64,000 nucleotides of DNA from CAIODY01 sp046051225 (GTDB lineage: Bacteria; Bacteroidota; Bacteroidia; Chitinophagales; CAIODY01): contig JBJOOR010000009.1 of the NCBI GenBank assembly GCA_046051225.1, forward strand, positions 1-64,000, written 5' to 3'. This document shows, in pieces, positions 8,707 through 17,618 of the stretch. How positions within the stretch are numbered: position 1 is the stretch's first letter; every line of letters begins with the position of its first letter. A program made the translations under genes and the position numbers. The notes beneath the pieces are model-generated. The model did no database searches and was not told where the DNA came from. It saw only the letters and a list, made by a program, of their open reading frames with translations.

Positions 8707-9301
8707 TCAAAGAATTAGTCTTTCAAAAAAGTCAAAAAGAACAATTAAAAAGTTTCTAATAAAAAATGGACAACTTTCTACAAGTTCTTGGGATGAAATA
8801 AATAAAAAAGTAAAAAATGAAATTTCAAAAAAATTACTTTCTACTCACTTTCTTAATTGTGCATACTGTGAAGGTTCCTTAATAATCCAGGGAAATCAAA
8901 TAGACCATTTTTCTCCAAAATCAGTTACTCCAGAATTTTCATTCAATCCAACAAATCTTTTTTACATCTGTGGTCACTGTAATTCTAAAGCAAGAAAAGG
9001 TGATAAACCAACAATTAACAGCCCAGTAAAAAAAAACTATTCAGAAAATGAATTTAAAATTGTTCATCCTTACTTTGATAATACCGACAATGAAATTGTA
9101 TTTACTGATAACGATCGAATTTTTTTCGATTGGGATACATGTTCATTAAAAGGCATCTATACTATTTGGTTTTTTAAATGGGCTGATCCAAGGATGACAC
9201 AAATTAGAAATATGAATGCAATGATTAGAAAGAACTCTTCTAACAACAGTTTTAATGATAAAATTTTAATAAACAGCATAATAAGCTATAAAAACAAATG
9301 A
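8693..9301 (+). CDS. ptuB: HNH endonuclease, Septu PtuB-like
   Basis: This is a 202-residue HNH nuclease. A zinc knuckle CAYC at about residue 57 is followed by QIDHF (the catalytic His context, about 69), FNPTNLFYICGHCNSKA and a run of basic residues, which is the layout of a beta-beta-alpha-metal HNH fold held by two CxxC pairs. In Septu systems PtuB is the DNA-degrading effector held by PtuA. The gene starts inside the 3' end of the ATPase gene and its stop overlaps the hsdM start (ATGA at 9298-9301). Both junctions imply translational coupling. No reverse transcriptase or retron RNA is seen nearby, so this is not a retron-Septu. Confidence 0.82.
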   Translation: MININQRISLSKKSKRTIKKFLIKNGQLSTSSWDEINKKVKNEISKKLLSTHFLNCAYCEGSLIIQGNQIDHFSPKSVTPEFSFNPTNLFYICGHCNSKARKGDKPTINSPVKKNYSENEFKIVHPYFDNTDNEIVFTDNDRIFFDWDTCSLKGIYTIWFFKWADPRMTQIRNMNAMIRKNSSNNSFNDKILINSIISYKNK

Positions 9302-10749
9302 GCACCAACGCAATCATTCAAAAAATATGGAACTTCTGCAACACTCTTCGTGATGATGGTGTGGGCTATGGCGATTATTTAGAGCAACTTACTTTTTTGT
9401 TGTTTTTAAAAATGGCTGATGAATATAGCAAGCCGCCGTTTAAGCGTAAAACTGTTATTCCCGTTGGGTTTGATTGGGAAAGTATGTTGGGCAAAAACGG
9501 CGCAGCATTAGAAGACCATTATAAAGTTTTGTTAGAAAATTTAGCCAAAGAAAAAGGCTTGCTTGGGCAAATATTTTTCAAAGCACAAAACAAAATCAGC
9601 GACCCAGCCAAGTTGTATAAATTGGTACAGCTTATTAATGCCGAAACATGGGTGGGTTTAGATGCTGATGTGAAAGGTGATATTTATGAAGGCTTGTTAG
9701 AAAAAAATGCCGAAGACACTAAAAGCGGTGCAGGGCAATATTTCACTCCACGAGCTTTGATACAAGCAATGGTGTTGTGTGTGCAACCCAAACCTATGAA
9801 AACAATTGCCGACCCAAGTTGCGGTACAGGAGGTTTCTTTTTGGCAGCGTATGATTATTTGAGCAAACAAAAACTGAATAAAGAAGAAAAAGAATTTTTG
9901 CGTTATAGCACTTTTAAAGGTTGGGAAATTGTAGGCAACACAACTCGATTAGCGTTAATGAATTTGTTTCTGCACAACATCGGCGATATAAATAGTCAGC
10001 CACCTGTTGAACGCAGTGATAGCTTGATTAGTCAGCCCAATGAGCATTTTGATTATGTATTAGCCAATCCACCATTCGGCAAAAAAAGCAGCACTACAGT
10101 TACTAATGAAGATGGCGAATTAGAAAAAGATACACTCACTTATCAGCGTCAGGATTTTTGGGCAACTACCAGCAACAAGCAATTAAATTTTGTGCAACAC
10201 ATTCGCAGCATGCTAAAGATTGACGGAATGGCTGCGGTTGTAGTACCTGATAATGTCTTGTTTGAGGGTGGAGCTGGTGAAACGGTGCGTAAGCGATTAT
10301 TAGAAACTTGCGATTTGCATACTATTTTACGATTGCCAACTGGAATTTTTTATGCGCAAGGTGTAAAAGCAAATGTAATTTTCTTTGATAACAAACCTGC
10401 TTCAAAAACTGCATGGACAAAGGATATTTGGATTTATGATTATCGTACAAATATTAAACACACACTCAAAACAAACACCTTGCAGTTAGCTGATTTGCAA
10501 GATTTTGTTGATTGCTACAATCCCGATAATCGCCACAAGCGTAAAGAAACAGAACGATTCAAAAAATACACCTACAAAGAAATTATTACTCGTGATAAAA
10601 CCAGCCTTGATATTTTTTGGTTGAAAGATGATAGCTTGAGCGATTTAGATAATCTTCCTCATCCTGATATTTTGGCAAAAGAAATTATTGCTAATTTAAA
10701 AATAGGTTTGAGCGGCTTTGAAAAAATGGTGAAAGGGCTTAATAGGTAA
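9298..10749 (+). CDS. hsdM: type I restriction methylase subunit (HsdM)
   Basis: This 483-residue N6-adenine methyltransferase, with HsdS, protects host sites and forms the core of the restriction complex. The HsdM N-terminal helical domain (about residues 1-125) contains YLEQLTFLLFLKMADE. It is followed by GAGQYFTPR, the SAM-binding motif I DPSCGTGGFF (about 171) and the catalytic motif IV NPPFG (about 257). The C-terminus is helical. Length is typical of the family. It is the last gene of the locus, whereas M usually comes first or before S. It overlaps the HNH gene by 4 bp, so methylase synthesis may depend on translation through the Septu pair. Confidence 0.95.
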   Translation: MSTNAIIQKIWNFCNTLRDDGVGYGDYLEQLTFLLFLKMADEYSKPPFKRKTVIPVGFDWESMLGKNGAALEDHYKVLLENLAKEKGLLGQIFFKAQNKISDPAKLYKLVQLINAETWVGLDADVKGDIYEGLLEKNAEDTKSGAGQYFTPRALIQAMVLCVQPKPMKTIADPSCGTGGFFLAAYDYLSKQKLNKEEKEFLRYSTFKGWEIVGNTTRLALMNLFLHNIGDINSQPPVERSDSLISQPNEHFDYVLANPPFGKKSSTTVTNEDGELEKDTLTYQRQDFWATTSNKQLNFVQHIRSMLKIDGMAAVVVPDNVLFEGGAGETVRKRLLETCDLHTILRLPTGIFYAQGVKANVIFFDNKPASKTAWTKDIWIYDYRTNIKHTLKTNTLQLADLQDFVDCYNPDNRHKRKETERFKKYTYKEIITRDKTSLDIFWLKDDSLSDLDNLPHPDILAKEIIANLKIGLSGFEKMVKGLNR

Positions 10750-10845
10750 TTTTTTTACGAAAAAAAGTATAAACATTGTTTTATTGAGGCGTAAGTGGAA
10801 TTTAGTTGAAAATAGTTCAATCAATTTAATATTACTATTCTCCAA

Positions 10846-10861
10846 TTTCTCTACAAAATTG
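10846..10861 (+). promoter_or_regulatory. TTCTCTACAAA box upstream of the response regulator
   Basis: The sequence around 10846-10861 reads TTTCTCTACAAAATTG and lies 18-33 bp before the response-regulator start. The same core recurs at 12814-12829 and 16697-16712. I infer a binding site of the adjacent OmpR-type regulator, implying autoregulation. Confidence 0.5.
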
Positions 10862-10878
10862 ATTTCGTAATTTGCAGC

Positions 10879-11556
10879 ATGAGAATTTTAATTGTAGAAG
10901 ATGAAAAATCTATTTCAACCGATATTGTTAATTATTTAAAACCCGAAGGATATAAATGCGATACTGCATTTTCCTATGCCGAGGCAGAAGACAAAATACT
11001 TTCAGCACAATACGATATTGTTTTGTTAGATATTACTTTGCCAATGGGCAATGGGCTTGATTTAATTCCCATTACTAAACAACAACATCCTCAAACTGGT
11101 ATCCTAATAATCTCTGCAAAAAATTCGGTAGATGATAAAATAAATGGATTGGATTTAGGAGCGGATGATTACATCACGAAACCATTTTTTTTAACTGAAA
11201 TAAATGCAAGAGTTAAATCAGTTATTCGTCGCCGACAGCATCAAAATTTATCAATAATCCAGTTTGAAGAAATTACTATTTCACCAGCTGATAAAAGTGT
11301 TAGAGTAAATACCACTGATATAAACATTACTAAATCGGAGTACGATATTCTTTTATATTTTGTAGTGAACAAAAATAGACTGGTAACAAAACAAGCCTTA
11401 GCCGACCATCTATTAGGAGCAGCAGGCGATGAGTTAAACTCCTACGATTTAATTTATTCCCATATCAAAAACCTAAGAAAAAAATTAATTGATGCAGGTG
11501 CTACAGACTACATCAAAACCATTTACGCAATGGGTTATAAATTTACAAATCAATGA
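10879..11556 (+). CDS. OmpR/PhoB-type response regulator
   Basis: This 225-residue transcription factor has a receiver domain at residues 1-115, with the acidic pocket EDE (7-9), phosphoacceptor Asp51 in VLLDITLP and Lys101 in YITKPF. A winged-helix DNA-binding domain occupies about 125-223, ending in IKTIYAMGYKF, the usual Trans_Reg_C signature. It overlaps the histidine kinase gene by 4 bp (ATGA), so the two are a cognate pair. A TTCTCTACAAA box directly upstream recurs upstream of neighbouring genes and suggests autoregulation. The signal sensed is unknown. Confidence 0.93.
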   Translation: MRILIVEDEKSISTDIVNYLKPEGYKCDTAFSYAEAEDKILSAQYDIVLLDITLPMGNGLDLIPITKQQHPQTGILIISAKNSVDDKINGLDLGADDYITKPFFLTEINARVKSVIRRRQHQNLSIIQFEEITISPADKSVRVNTTDINITKSEYDILLYFVVNKNRLVTKQALADHLLGAAGDELNSYDLIYSHIKNLRKKLIDAGATDYIKTIYAMGYKFTNQ

Positions 11557-12806
11557 AATTATTTAAACGCTACAACAATTGGTTTTTAAGAATAGTTGCA
11601 CTGCTTTTAATTGTAGGCAGTGTGGTTATCTATTTTTTATTTACTTATTTATTTGCTGAAGAATTAAACGAACAAATGCAATTTCAAAAATTGCAATTGA
11701 TTACGCATCCATATACTTTTATTAATCCACCAACGCCATTGCCTATTGAAGGAGTTTTTTCAGAAATAGCTAATAAGAAAGGGGCTGATTCAATAAAAAA
11801 AACACAATATTATGATTATAAAGAAAAGGAGTACACTCCTTTTCAGGAAATCATTTTTTATAAAGCAAATGGAAATAATTTTATAAAGTTCACGGTTCGT
11901 AAATCCACTATTGAAGAATCTGATTTACTTTATACTTTAATTGTAGTTATCATTTTCATTTTTATTCTTTTTTGCATTATTCTATATTTTCTTAATCGAA
12001 AAATATCATCAAATTTATTTGGTCCGTTTTTTAATACTATCGAAAGAATTAAACAGCATAAAACATTTTCAAAAGAACCTTTACAGCTTCCTAAAACAAG
12101 GGTAGAAGAATTTACTTTGCTCAATAAAACACTAAATGATTTTGATTCTAATTTACGAAAAGAATACAAAAAAGTATCTCAGTTTACTGACAATGCTTCA
12201 CACGAATTACAAACACCAATTGCAATTGTGAGCAATCGCATTGAATCTATTTTAGAAAATTCATTAGCAGATGAAAAAACTAAAAGTGAATTATATGAAA
12301 TTTTTGAAACAGTGCAGCAAATGAAAAAGACAAACGAAACATTATTGTTGCTATCAAGATTAGAGAATAAAAGTTTTAATACAGAAGTGGAATGTAATTT
12401 ATCCGAATTGCTTAATGCTAAGGTGGAATATTACACTCAATTTGGATTTCTTAATGAGTTAAATATGGAAACTTCATTTCACGAAATATTTTCATTGAAA
12501 ATAAATAAAGAGGTAGCCACTATTTTAATTGATAATCTTTTAAACAACGCAATTAAACATAACATCGAAAACGGCTTTATTAAAATTACAACTACAGCCG
12601 ACAAATTAATCATTCAAAATTCGGGCTTATCATTATACAAACCTGCCGAAGAAATGTTTAATAGGTTTGAAAGGAATAATGCCTCCTCACATGGTACTGG
12701 TTTAGGTTTGTCTATCGTTCATGAAATTTGTTCACTAAATCGGCTTTCAATTTCCTATTCCGAAAACGCAGGTTTTCACACCATCACTATTGTAAAGAAA
12801 TTTTAA
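11553..12806 (+). CDS. sensor histidine kinase
   Basis: This 417-residue inner-membrane kinase has TM1 at about residues 11-34 and TM2 at about 124-147, with a short periplasmic sensor region of about 90 residues between them. A linker follows, then the dimerization helix with phosphoacceptor His in NASHELQTP (about 216), the N-box NLLNNAIKHN and the ATP lid motif GTGLGLSIVHE near the C-terminus. Its gene is translationally coupled to the response regulator. The cluster downstream (hydroxylase, DUF2147, DUF5686, PepSY-like and DUF347 proteins) suggests an envelope-related signal, which is inference from neighbourhood only. Confidence 0.93.
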   Translation: MKLFKRYNNWFLRIVALLLIVGSVVIYFLFTYLFAEELNEQMQFQKLQLITHPYTFINPPTPLPIEGVFSEIANKKGADSIKKTQYYDYKEKEYTPFQEIIFYKANGNNFIKFTVRKSTIEESDLLYTLIVVIIFIFILFCIILYFLNRKISSNLFGPFFNTIERIKQHKTFSKEPLQLPKTRVEEFTLLNKTLNDFDSNLRKEYKKVSQFTDNASHELQTPIAIVSNRIESILENSLADEKTKSELYEIFETVQQMKKTNETLLLLSRLENKSFNTEVECNLSELLNAKVEYYTQFGFLNELNMETSFHEIFSLKINKEVATILIDNLLNNAIKHNIENGFIKITTTADKLIIQNSGLSLYKPAEEMFNRFERNNASSHGTGLGLSIVHEICSLNRLSISYSENAGFHTITIVKKF

Positions 12807-12835
12807 AATTCAGATTCTCTACAAATTTGAGTGTT
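12807..12835 (+). promoter_or_regulatory. second TTCTCTACAAA box
   Basis: ATTCTCTACAAATTTG lies at 12814-12829, preceded by TTTTAAAATTCAG from about 12801. This arrangement is almost identical to the box at 16688-16712. It lies about 33 bp upstream of the fatty-acid hydroxylase gene. Confidence 0.5.
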
Positions 12836-12861
12836 TGTTTTGGAATTAAATTTTTAGATTA

Positions 12862-13686
12862 ATGAATTCCATTGTAAACTATTTTTCGAACGTACCCGAT
12901 TCACACCGAATTTATTTATTAACAGCAGCACTTTTTCTATTTGGATATATTGAAACATTGTTTTCTTTTAAAAGCACCGACAATAAACTAAAGCATATTC
13001 TTACCAATGCTTTGTTTATGCTACCTGCCGCCCCTGTTCAAATTGCTTTGGGTTTGCTTTTACTTTCCGATTTAAGATTTACTTCACTTCATCATTTTGG
13101 TATTTTAAATTGGTTGCCACTTCACCTAAACAATTTTGGTGTATTACTATTAGGATTTGTTTTGCTCGATTTAGGCGAATATGCTTATCACATTACCATG
13201 CACAAAGTAAAGCGACTTTGGATGTGTCATTTGGTGCATCATTCCGACCTTGATTTAACAGTTTCTACAACATTAAGAGAGCATCCTTTTGAAACTGGCA
13301 TTAGGCTTTTGTTTCTTATTGTTTGGGTATTTTTTTCAGGCATTCCATTTTGGGCTTTATTATTTCGATTATTTTTTCAAATCGCCTCCAATGTATTTGT
13401 TCATGCTAATTTTAGAATAAACGAAAGAGTGGACAAAGTAGTTTCTATACTTTTCGTAACGCCCAACATGCACCAAGTGCATCATCATTTTCAACAACCC
13501 CACACCGATAAAAACTATGGCGATGTGTTAAGTATTTGGGATAGAATGTTTGGAACGTTTACAACAGCCACAGCAAGTGAATTGGTTTTTGGTGTTGATA
13601 CTTATTTTGATAAGAAAGAGAACGCAAACTTCATTCAGTTGTTGAAAGTGCCGTTTGGCAAATACCGACAGTCAAAAAATTACTAA
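12862..13686 (+). CDS. sterol desaturase/fatty acid hydroxylase family membrane protein
   Basis: This 274-residue integral membrane protein has about four transmembrane helices and the histidine clusters of the di-iron FA_hydroxylase superfamily: HITMH at about residue 110, HLVHH at about 124, a lone REHPFE, and HQVHHHF at about 208. These residues bind two irons and hydroxylate or desaturate a lipid chain, usually at the inner membrane. The substrate cannot be told from sequence. It stands 55 bp after the histidine kinase, behind the same TTCTCTACAAA box found upstream of the response regulator, and is followed 13 bp later by a DUF2147 gene. A lipid-modifying output of the two-component system is a reasonable inference. 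Confidence 0.88.
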   Translation: MNSIVNYFSNVPDSHRIYLLTAALFLFGYIETLFSFKSTDNKLKHILTNALFMLPAAPVQIALGLLLLSDLRFTSLHHFGILNWLPLHLNNFGVLLLGFVLLDLGEYAYHITMHKVKRLWMCHLVHHSDLDLTVSTTLREHPFETGIRLLFLIVWVFFSGIPFWALLFRLFFQIASNVFVHANFRINERVDKVVSILFVTPNMHQVHHHFQQPHTDKNYGDVLSIWDRMFGTFTTATASELVFGVDTYFDKKENANFIQLLKVPFGKYRQSKNY

Positions 13687-13699
13687 AAATAGGAGTTAA

Positions 13700-14140
13700 A
13701 TGAAGAAGATAATTGCCACTATTTTTATTTCCGTGTTCATTAATATTTTGTTTGCTCAGCCGCTTTCAGCCGACCTTATTTTAGGTAGATGGATTAATAC
13801 TAATAAAGATTTAATTGTAGAATGTTTTAAACAAGGCGATAAATACTTTGCAAAAATTGTATGGTTTCATGTGTACCCAAATGACCCAAACGACATGGTA
13901 GAAATTCCTGAATCTACATGGCTGAATACCGTTGTAATGAAAGATTTTGTTTTTGATACCAACGAATGGAATAGCGGAACGATTAAGAATTTACGAAATG
14001 GAAAAACATACACTGCTTATATTCAAATGGGTTGCGACAACTCATTAATTGTAACTGGTTATGTAGGCTTTCGATTTTTAAGTAGCACAATTATTTTCAC
14101 AAAATATACAAATGCAAAATTGCCCGAAACAAACAAATAA
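13700..14140 (+). CDS. secreted DUF2147 family protein
   Basis: This is a 146-residue exported protein. The signal peptide covers residues 1-20 (KKIIATIFISVFINILFAQ). The mature part starts with LILGRWINTNKDLIVECFKQ and continues with FAKIVWF, then W..GTIKNLRNGKTYTAYI and VTGYVGFRF, the usual pattern of DUF2147 (GxW at the start, WxxGxIxxxxxGkxY in the middle and a GYxG strand near the end). The family is probably a small lipocalin-like beta-barrel with no assigned reaction. Spacing of 13 and 15 bp to its neighbours indicates one operon. Confidence 0.8.
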   Translation: MKKIIATIFISVFINILFAQPLSADLILGRWINTNKDLIVECFKQGDKYFAKIVWFHVYPNDPNDMVEIPESTWLNTVVMKDFVFDTNEWNSGTIKNLRNGKTYTAYIQMGCDNSLIVTGYVGFRFLSSTIIFTKYTNAKLPETNK

Positions 14141-14155
14141 TTAAAATACTTGTTT

Positions 14156-16681
14156 ATGAATTTTCAAAAGAGTGTGTATCTTTTAGTTATAGCATTTTGC
14201 TTTGTCTTTGTTGCCACCGCACAAACCACTACTCTTATTGGAAAAGTAACCGATGCTAAAACAGGTGAAAAATTACAGTTTGTTACTATCTATTTAATGA
14301 AAGCTCAAACGGGCGACAACACAGATGAAAATGGGGGGTTTACTATTAAGACTACAACCTTTCCCGATACGCTTATAACTTCTTTTGTGGGTTACAAAAC
14401 CGTCAAAATATTTTTGGCAACACAGCCAAAAGAAAAAATAAATATAGCCATTGAACAAAACTTACAACAACTTCATGAAGTATCGGTTGTTTTCTTTAAA
14501 GACCCAGGCAAGCATTTGATGCAAATGGTAATTGATAACAAAACAAAAAATGATTTAAAGCGATTCGACAACAGTGTGTTTAATGAATATCGAAAAACCG
14601 AAATTGATATTTACAATTTAGATACTAAAAGCCGTAGCGGTTTTTTTAAAAACATTGCCAAGATTTACAATAGCTATAACAATGATTCAACAAGCACTGT
14701 AGCCCCAATCTATTTTACTGAAAAGTTTTTTAGAACCTATCATTCCAATAATCTACAAACAAACATTGAGCATTTAGTAAGCACCAAACAATTAGGTTTA
14801 TCAACCGATAAACTGGGTAATAAGTTGGATAAATTTGAATTTAAAATAAATATTTACGATGCCATTATTCCTATTTTAAAAACTTCTTTCTTAAGTCCTG
14901 TTTCCAAATTAGGATTGTCTTACTATCATTTTATTCCGTCTGATACGGTTGAAGTAGGCGACAATCGTTATATCAAAGTTACCATAATTCCAAAAGTAAA
15001 AAATGAAAATACGTTTACAGGTGTATTATATGTAGAAGATAAAACATTTGCCATCACTCAATTTGATATTAAAACCAGCAAAGGCAGCAACATTAATTTT
15101 GTAGATAACATTAGCATCAAAGAAAATTTTATCTCTATCGCTAATAAAATAGAATCAAAAGCTAATATTTGGATTCCGAATAATTACAGCACCACTATTG
15201 AGTTTAATAACGGTTTAGATTTAATTGGCATTCCCATTAAAGGCGATTCATCTGCTCAAAAAATTCGTTTAACTAATTCAAGTATTTTCAATGATTACAT
15301 TATTAATTCAGAAAACTTAAACGCTAATAATTTTTACAATACTTCTAAAACAGTTGATAGCAGTGGCGTTAAATCAAATTCAATTTCAACTTTTGACGAT
15401 GTATATAGAATTGAAAAATTATCTTCAAAAGAACAAGCCATTTACAACACATTTGATTCGCTTAAACACAATAGAAAATTTGTAAGCGAAACAAAACTAA
15501 CTTCTGTAATTGCTACTGGCTATTATGATTTCGGTTGCAAACATAGAGTAGGTCCTTATTCCAGTTTGGTGAGCACTAATCAAATTGAAGGCTTGCGATT
15601 GCGTTCCGGATTTTGGACATTGCCTTGCGTAAGCAAAACTTTTAATTTTAATGGCTACATAGCACATGGCTTTAAAGATAATACAACCAAAGGCGGCTTA
15701 GGTATTAAGTACGTTCCCACTACCAAACACTATATGAAAACAGAGTTGTTGGCCCGAAGCGATTATGATTTAATTTTAGATTTTGATGATGTGTTAGATG
15801 CCGATAATATTTTCACTTTAGCACTTCGTAAAAATATTCCTGCCTATCAAACTTTCATTCGGCAAATAAAATTGTTGCAAGAAATTGATGTAAATAATAA
15901 CTGGTCTGTTAAGGCATCAGTATGCACCAAAACACTTAACCCAACTTTTGATTATTCTTACTACAAGTTAAATCATGAAGATGAAATTACTGATTTCACA
16001 CCCTTAAAAAAAATTGCTGTTAATGAGTTTGCCATTTCGTTAAGGTATGCTCACAACGAACGAACAACTATTTTTAATTATGATAAAATTCGTATTACAT
16101 CAGCCTTCCCAGTCTTTACTTTAAACTACATAAATGGTTTTGAAATAACCAATAACAATTTTTTCGAGTACCAAAAATTAGTAGCCAACCTTACACAAGA
16201 AGTTACGCTGCCTGTAAAAGGAAGCCTCTTTTATTCTGCCACCGCAGGGCAATTGTTTGGCACTGTGCCAGCCCTTTTATTGTTTGCTCCTAATGGCAAT
16301 GCATATTATGTGGCTAACAAATACACCTTTAATAATATGTTGCCTTACGAATTTGCTGCCGACCGTTTTGCAAGTTTAATGCTGCGATACAACATGGGAG
16401 GATTACTGCTAAATAAAATTCCTTTCATCAATAAATTGAATTTAAGAGAACGATTTACTTTTAATAATTACATGGGGGTAATGAGTAAATCTAATCGAGA
16501 TTTTAATAGTATCAACCCTATTAAAACAACAGGTTTAAAACCGTATAGCGAAGCAGGTGTTGGCATTGGCAACATTTTTAATGTACTTTCATTAGATGCT
16601 ATTTGGCGTCTTTCACAATTCAATAATAAGCAAGCATTAACCCGTTTTGGAATTTATACCACAGTTACATTGGTGTTTTAA
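14156..16681 (+). CDS. DUF5686/carboxypeptidase-regulatory-domain outer-membrane protein
   Basis: This is a protein of about 841 residues with a signal peptide (SVYLLVIAFCFVFVATAQ), then a carboxypeptidase-regulatory-like beta-sandwich (residues about 25-110, starting LIGKVTDAKTGEKL), then a DUF5686 region of predicted amphipathic beta strands that probably forms an outer-membrane barrel and ends in the Phe-terminated strand TRFGIYTTVTLVF. DUF5686 proteins are Bacteroidota outer-membrane proteins of unknown function related to TonB receptors but lacking the plug. A TTG at 14150 could extend the frame by two residues; the ATG at 14156 is the likelier start. It is the last gene of the short operon behind the hydroxylase. 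Confidence 0.82.
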   Translation: MNFQKSVYLLVIAFCFVFVATAQTTTLIGKVTDAKTGEKLQFVTIYLMKAQTGDNTDENGGFTIKTTTFPDTLITSFVGYKTVKIFLATQPKEKINIAIEQNLQQLHEVSVVFFKDPGKHLMQMVIDNKTKNDLKRFDNSVFNEYRKTEIDIYNLDTKSRSGFFKNIAKIYNSYNNDSTSTVAPIYFTEKFFRTYHSNNLQTNIEHLVSTKQLGLSTDKLGNKLDKFEFKINIYDAIIPILKTSFLSPVSKLGLSYYHFIPSDTVEVGDNRYIKVTIIPKVKNENTFTGVLYVEDKTFAITQFDIKTSKGSNINFVDNISIKENFISIANKIESKANIWIPNNYSTTIEFNNGLDLIGIPIKGDSSAQKIRLTNSSIFNDYIINSENLNANNFYNTSKTVDSSGVKSNSISTFDDVYRIEKLSSKEQAIYNTFDSLKHNRKFVSETKLTSVIATGYYDFGCKHRVGPYSSLVSTNQIEGLRLRSGFWTLPCVSKTFNFNGYIAHGFKDNTTKGGLGIKYVPTTKHYMKTELLARSDYDLILDFDDVLDADNIFTLALRKNIPAYQTFIRQIKLLQEIDVNNNWSVKASVCTKTLNPTFDYSYYKLNHEDEITDFTPLKKIAVNEFAISLRYAHNERTTIFNYDKIRITSAFPVFTLNYINGFEITNNNFFEYQKLVANLTQEVTLPVKGSLFYSATAGQLFGTVPALLLFAPNGNAYYVANKYTFNNMLPYEFAADRFASLMLRYNMGGLLLNKIPFINKLNLRERFTFNNYMGVMSKSNRDFNSINPIKTTGLKPYSEAGVGIGNIFNVLSLDAIWRLSQFNNKQALTRFGIYTTVTLVF

Positions 16682-16687
16682 TTTTTT

Positions 16688-16712
16688 TAAAATTCAGTTT
16701 CTCTACAAAATC
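16688..16712 (+). promoter_or_regulatory. third TTCTCTACAAA box
   Basis: AAAATTCAGTTTCTCTACAAAATCG spans 16688-16712 in outline (core TTTCTCTACAAAATC). It matches 12801-12829 at nearly every base and stands about 43 bp upstream of the first PepSY-like gene. I infer a site for the OmpR-type regulator encoded at 10879-11556. Confidence 0.5.
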
Positions 16713-16754
16713 GCCTACTACTTTTACATGATTAATTCACAAAAATAAAATCAA

Positions 16755-17126
16755 ATGAAAAAATTATTTTTAATCTCCACCGTAATTATTGCTTTTGCTT
16801 CTTGCCAAAAAATTAAAGACTTAAACCCTTTTGATAAAAAAGACAAAGCAGAAACACTTTGCCCCGTAGTTATTGCCGAGCAAGTACCCTCTGCTGTTAC
16901 CACAGCCTTTGCTGCAAAATACCCTGCCGCTACTGCCATTACTTGGTTTAACAAAGATAATACAGGCTTTTGTGCAGCATTCACCAACAACGGTATTGAA
17001 GCAAAAGCATTGTTTGACAATGCAGGAAATTTTGTAAGCGAAGAAGTAAAAGGTAACCATCAAGACGGACAGCAGCATAATGAATCAGGTTGCGAATGTG
17101 AAATAGCAGGCAGCGATAAACATTAA
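16755..17126 (+). CDS. PepSY-like periplasmic lipoprotein
   Basis: This 123-residue putative lipoprotein has signal sequence KKLFLISTVIIAFASC with the lipobox Cys at residue 17. The mature part contains VPSAVTTAFAAKYPAATAITW, the first strand-helix of the PepSY-like/DUF2874 fold, then FNKDNTGFCAAFTNNGIEAKALFDNAGNFVSEE. The protein is shorter than its neighbour, having a single repeat, and ends in a His/Cys-containing tail (HQDGQQHNESGCECE) that could bind metal. The next gene encodes a related protein 41 bp downstream. The upstream TTCTCTACAAA box puts it in the likely regulon of the adjacent two-component system. Confidence 0.72.
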   Translation: MKKLFLISTVIIAFASCQKIKDLNPFDKKDKAETLCPVVIAEQVPSAVTTAFAAKYPAATAITWFNKDNTGFCAAFTNNGIEAKALFDNAGNFVSEEVKGNHQDGQQHNESGCECEIAGSDKH

Positions 17127-17166
17127 TTTCTAACAATTTTAAATAACAATTCAAAACAAATAAACA

Positions 17167-17589
17167 ATGAAAAAAACAATCATTCTTTCGTTATCACTTG
17201 CATTCATTTTTACATTGCAAGCCTGTGCACAACACATTTCAGCAGATAAAGTACCTGCTAATGTAGTAGCTGCTTTCAAAGCAAAATATCCTAAAGTTGA
17301 AAAAACAAAATGGGAATTAGAAAATGGAAATTATGAAGCAGGTTTCGATTTAAACGATGTAGAAACTTCGGTATTAATTACACCACAAGGCAGCATCATT
17401 GAAACTGAAACTGAAATTGCTGTTAGTGCTTTACCTACAAAAGTTGCAGCTTATGTAAAAACAAATTTAGGGGATAAAAAAATCAAAGAAGCTTCAATCA
17501 TTATTGATGCAAAAGGTATAAAAAAATATGAAGCCGAAGTAGGTGGTAAAGATTATGTATTTGATGAAAATGGAAACTTTATAAAATAA
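17167..17589 (+). CDS. PepSY-like periplasmic protein (DUF2874)
   Basis: This 140-residue exported protein has a signal peptide ending LQACAQ. Two PepSY-like modules follow: VPANVVAAFKAKYPKVEKTKW with FDLNDVETSVLITPQGSIIETE, then LPTKVAAYVKTNLGDKKIKEA with KYEAEVGGKDYVFDENGNFI. These are the two repeats of the DUF2874 fold, which resembles beta-lactamase-inhibitor proteins. The family often accompanies two-component systems in Bacteroidota but no function is proven. It is related to the gene just upstream. Confidence 0.82.
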   Translation: MKKTIILSLSLAFIFTLQACAQHISADKVPANVVAAFKAKYPKVEKTKWELENGNYEAGFDLNDVETSVLITPQGSIIETETEIAVSALPTKVAAYVKTNLGDKKIKEASIIIDAKGIKKYEAEVGGKDYVFDENGNFIK

Positions 17590-17618
17590 TTTTTATCAAA
17601 AAAACAAACAACATCAAC

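Noticed and set aside
7135..9301. retron-type Septu
   Set aside because: There is no reverse transcriptase and no msr/msd-like inverted repeat near the ATPase and HNH genes.
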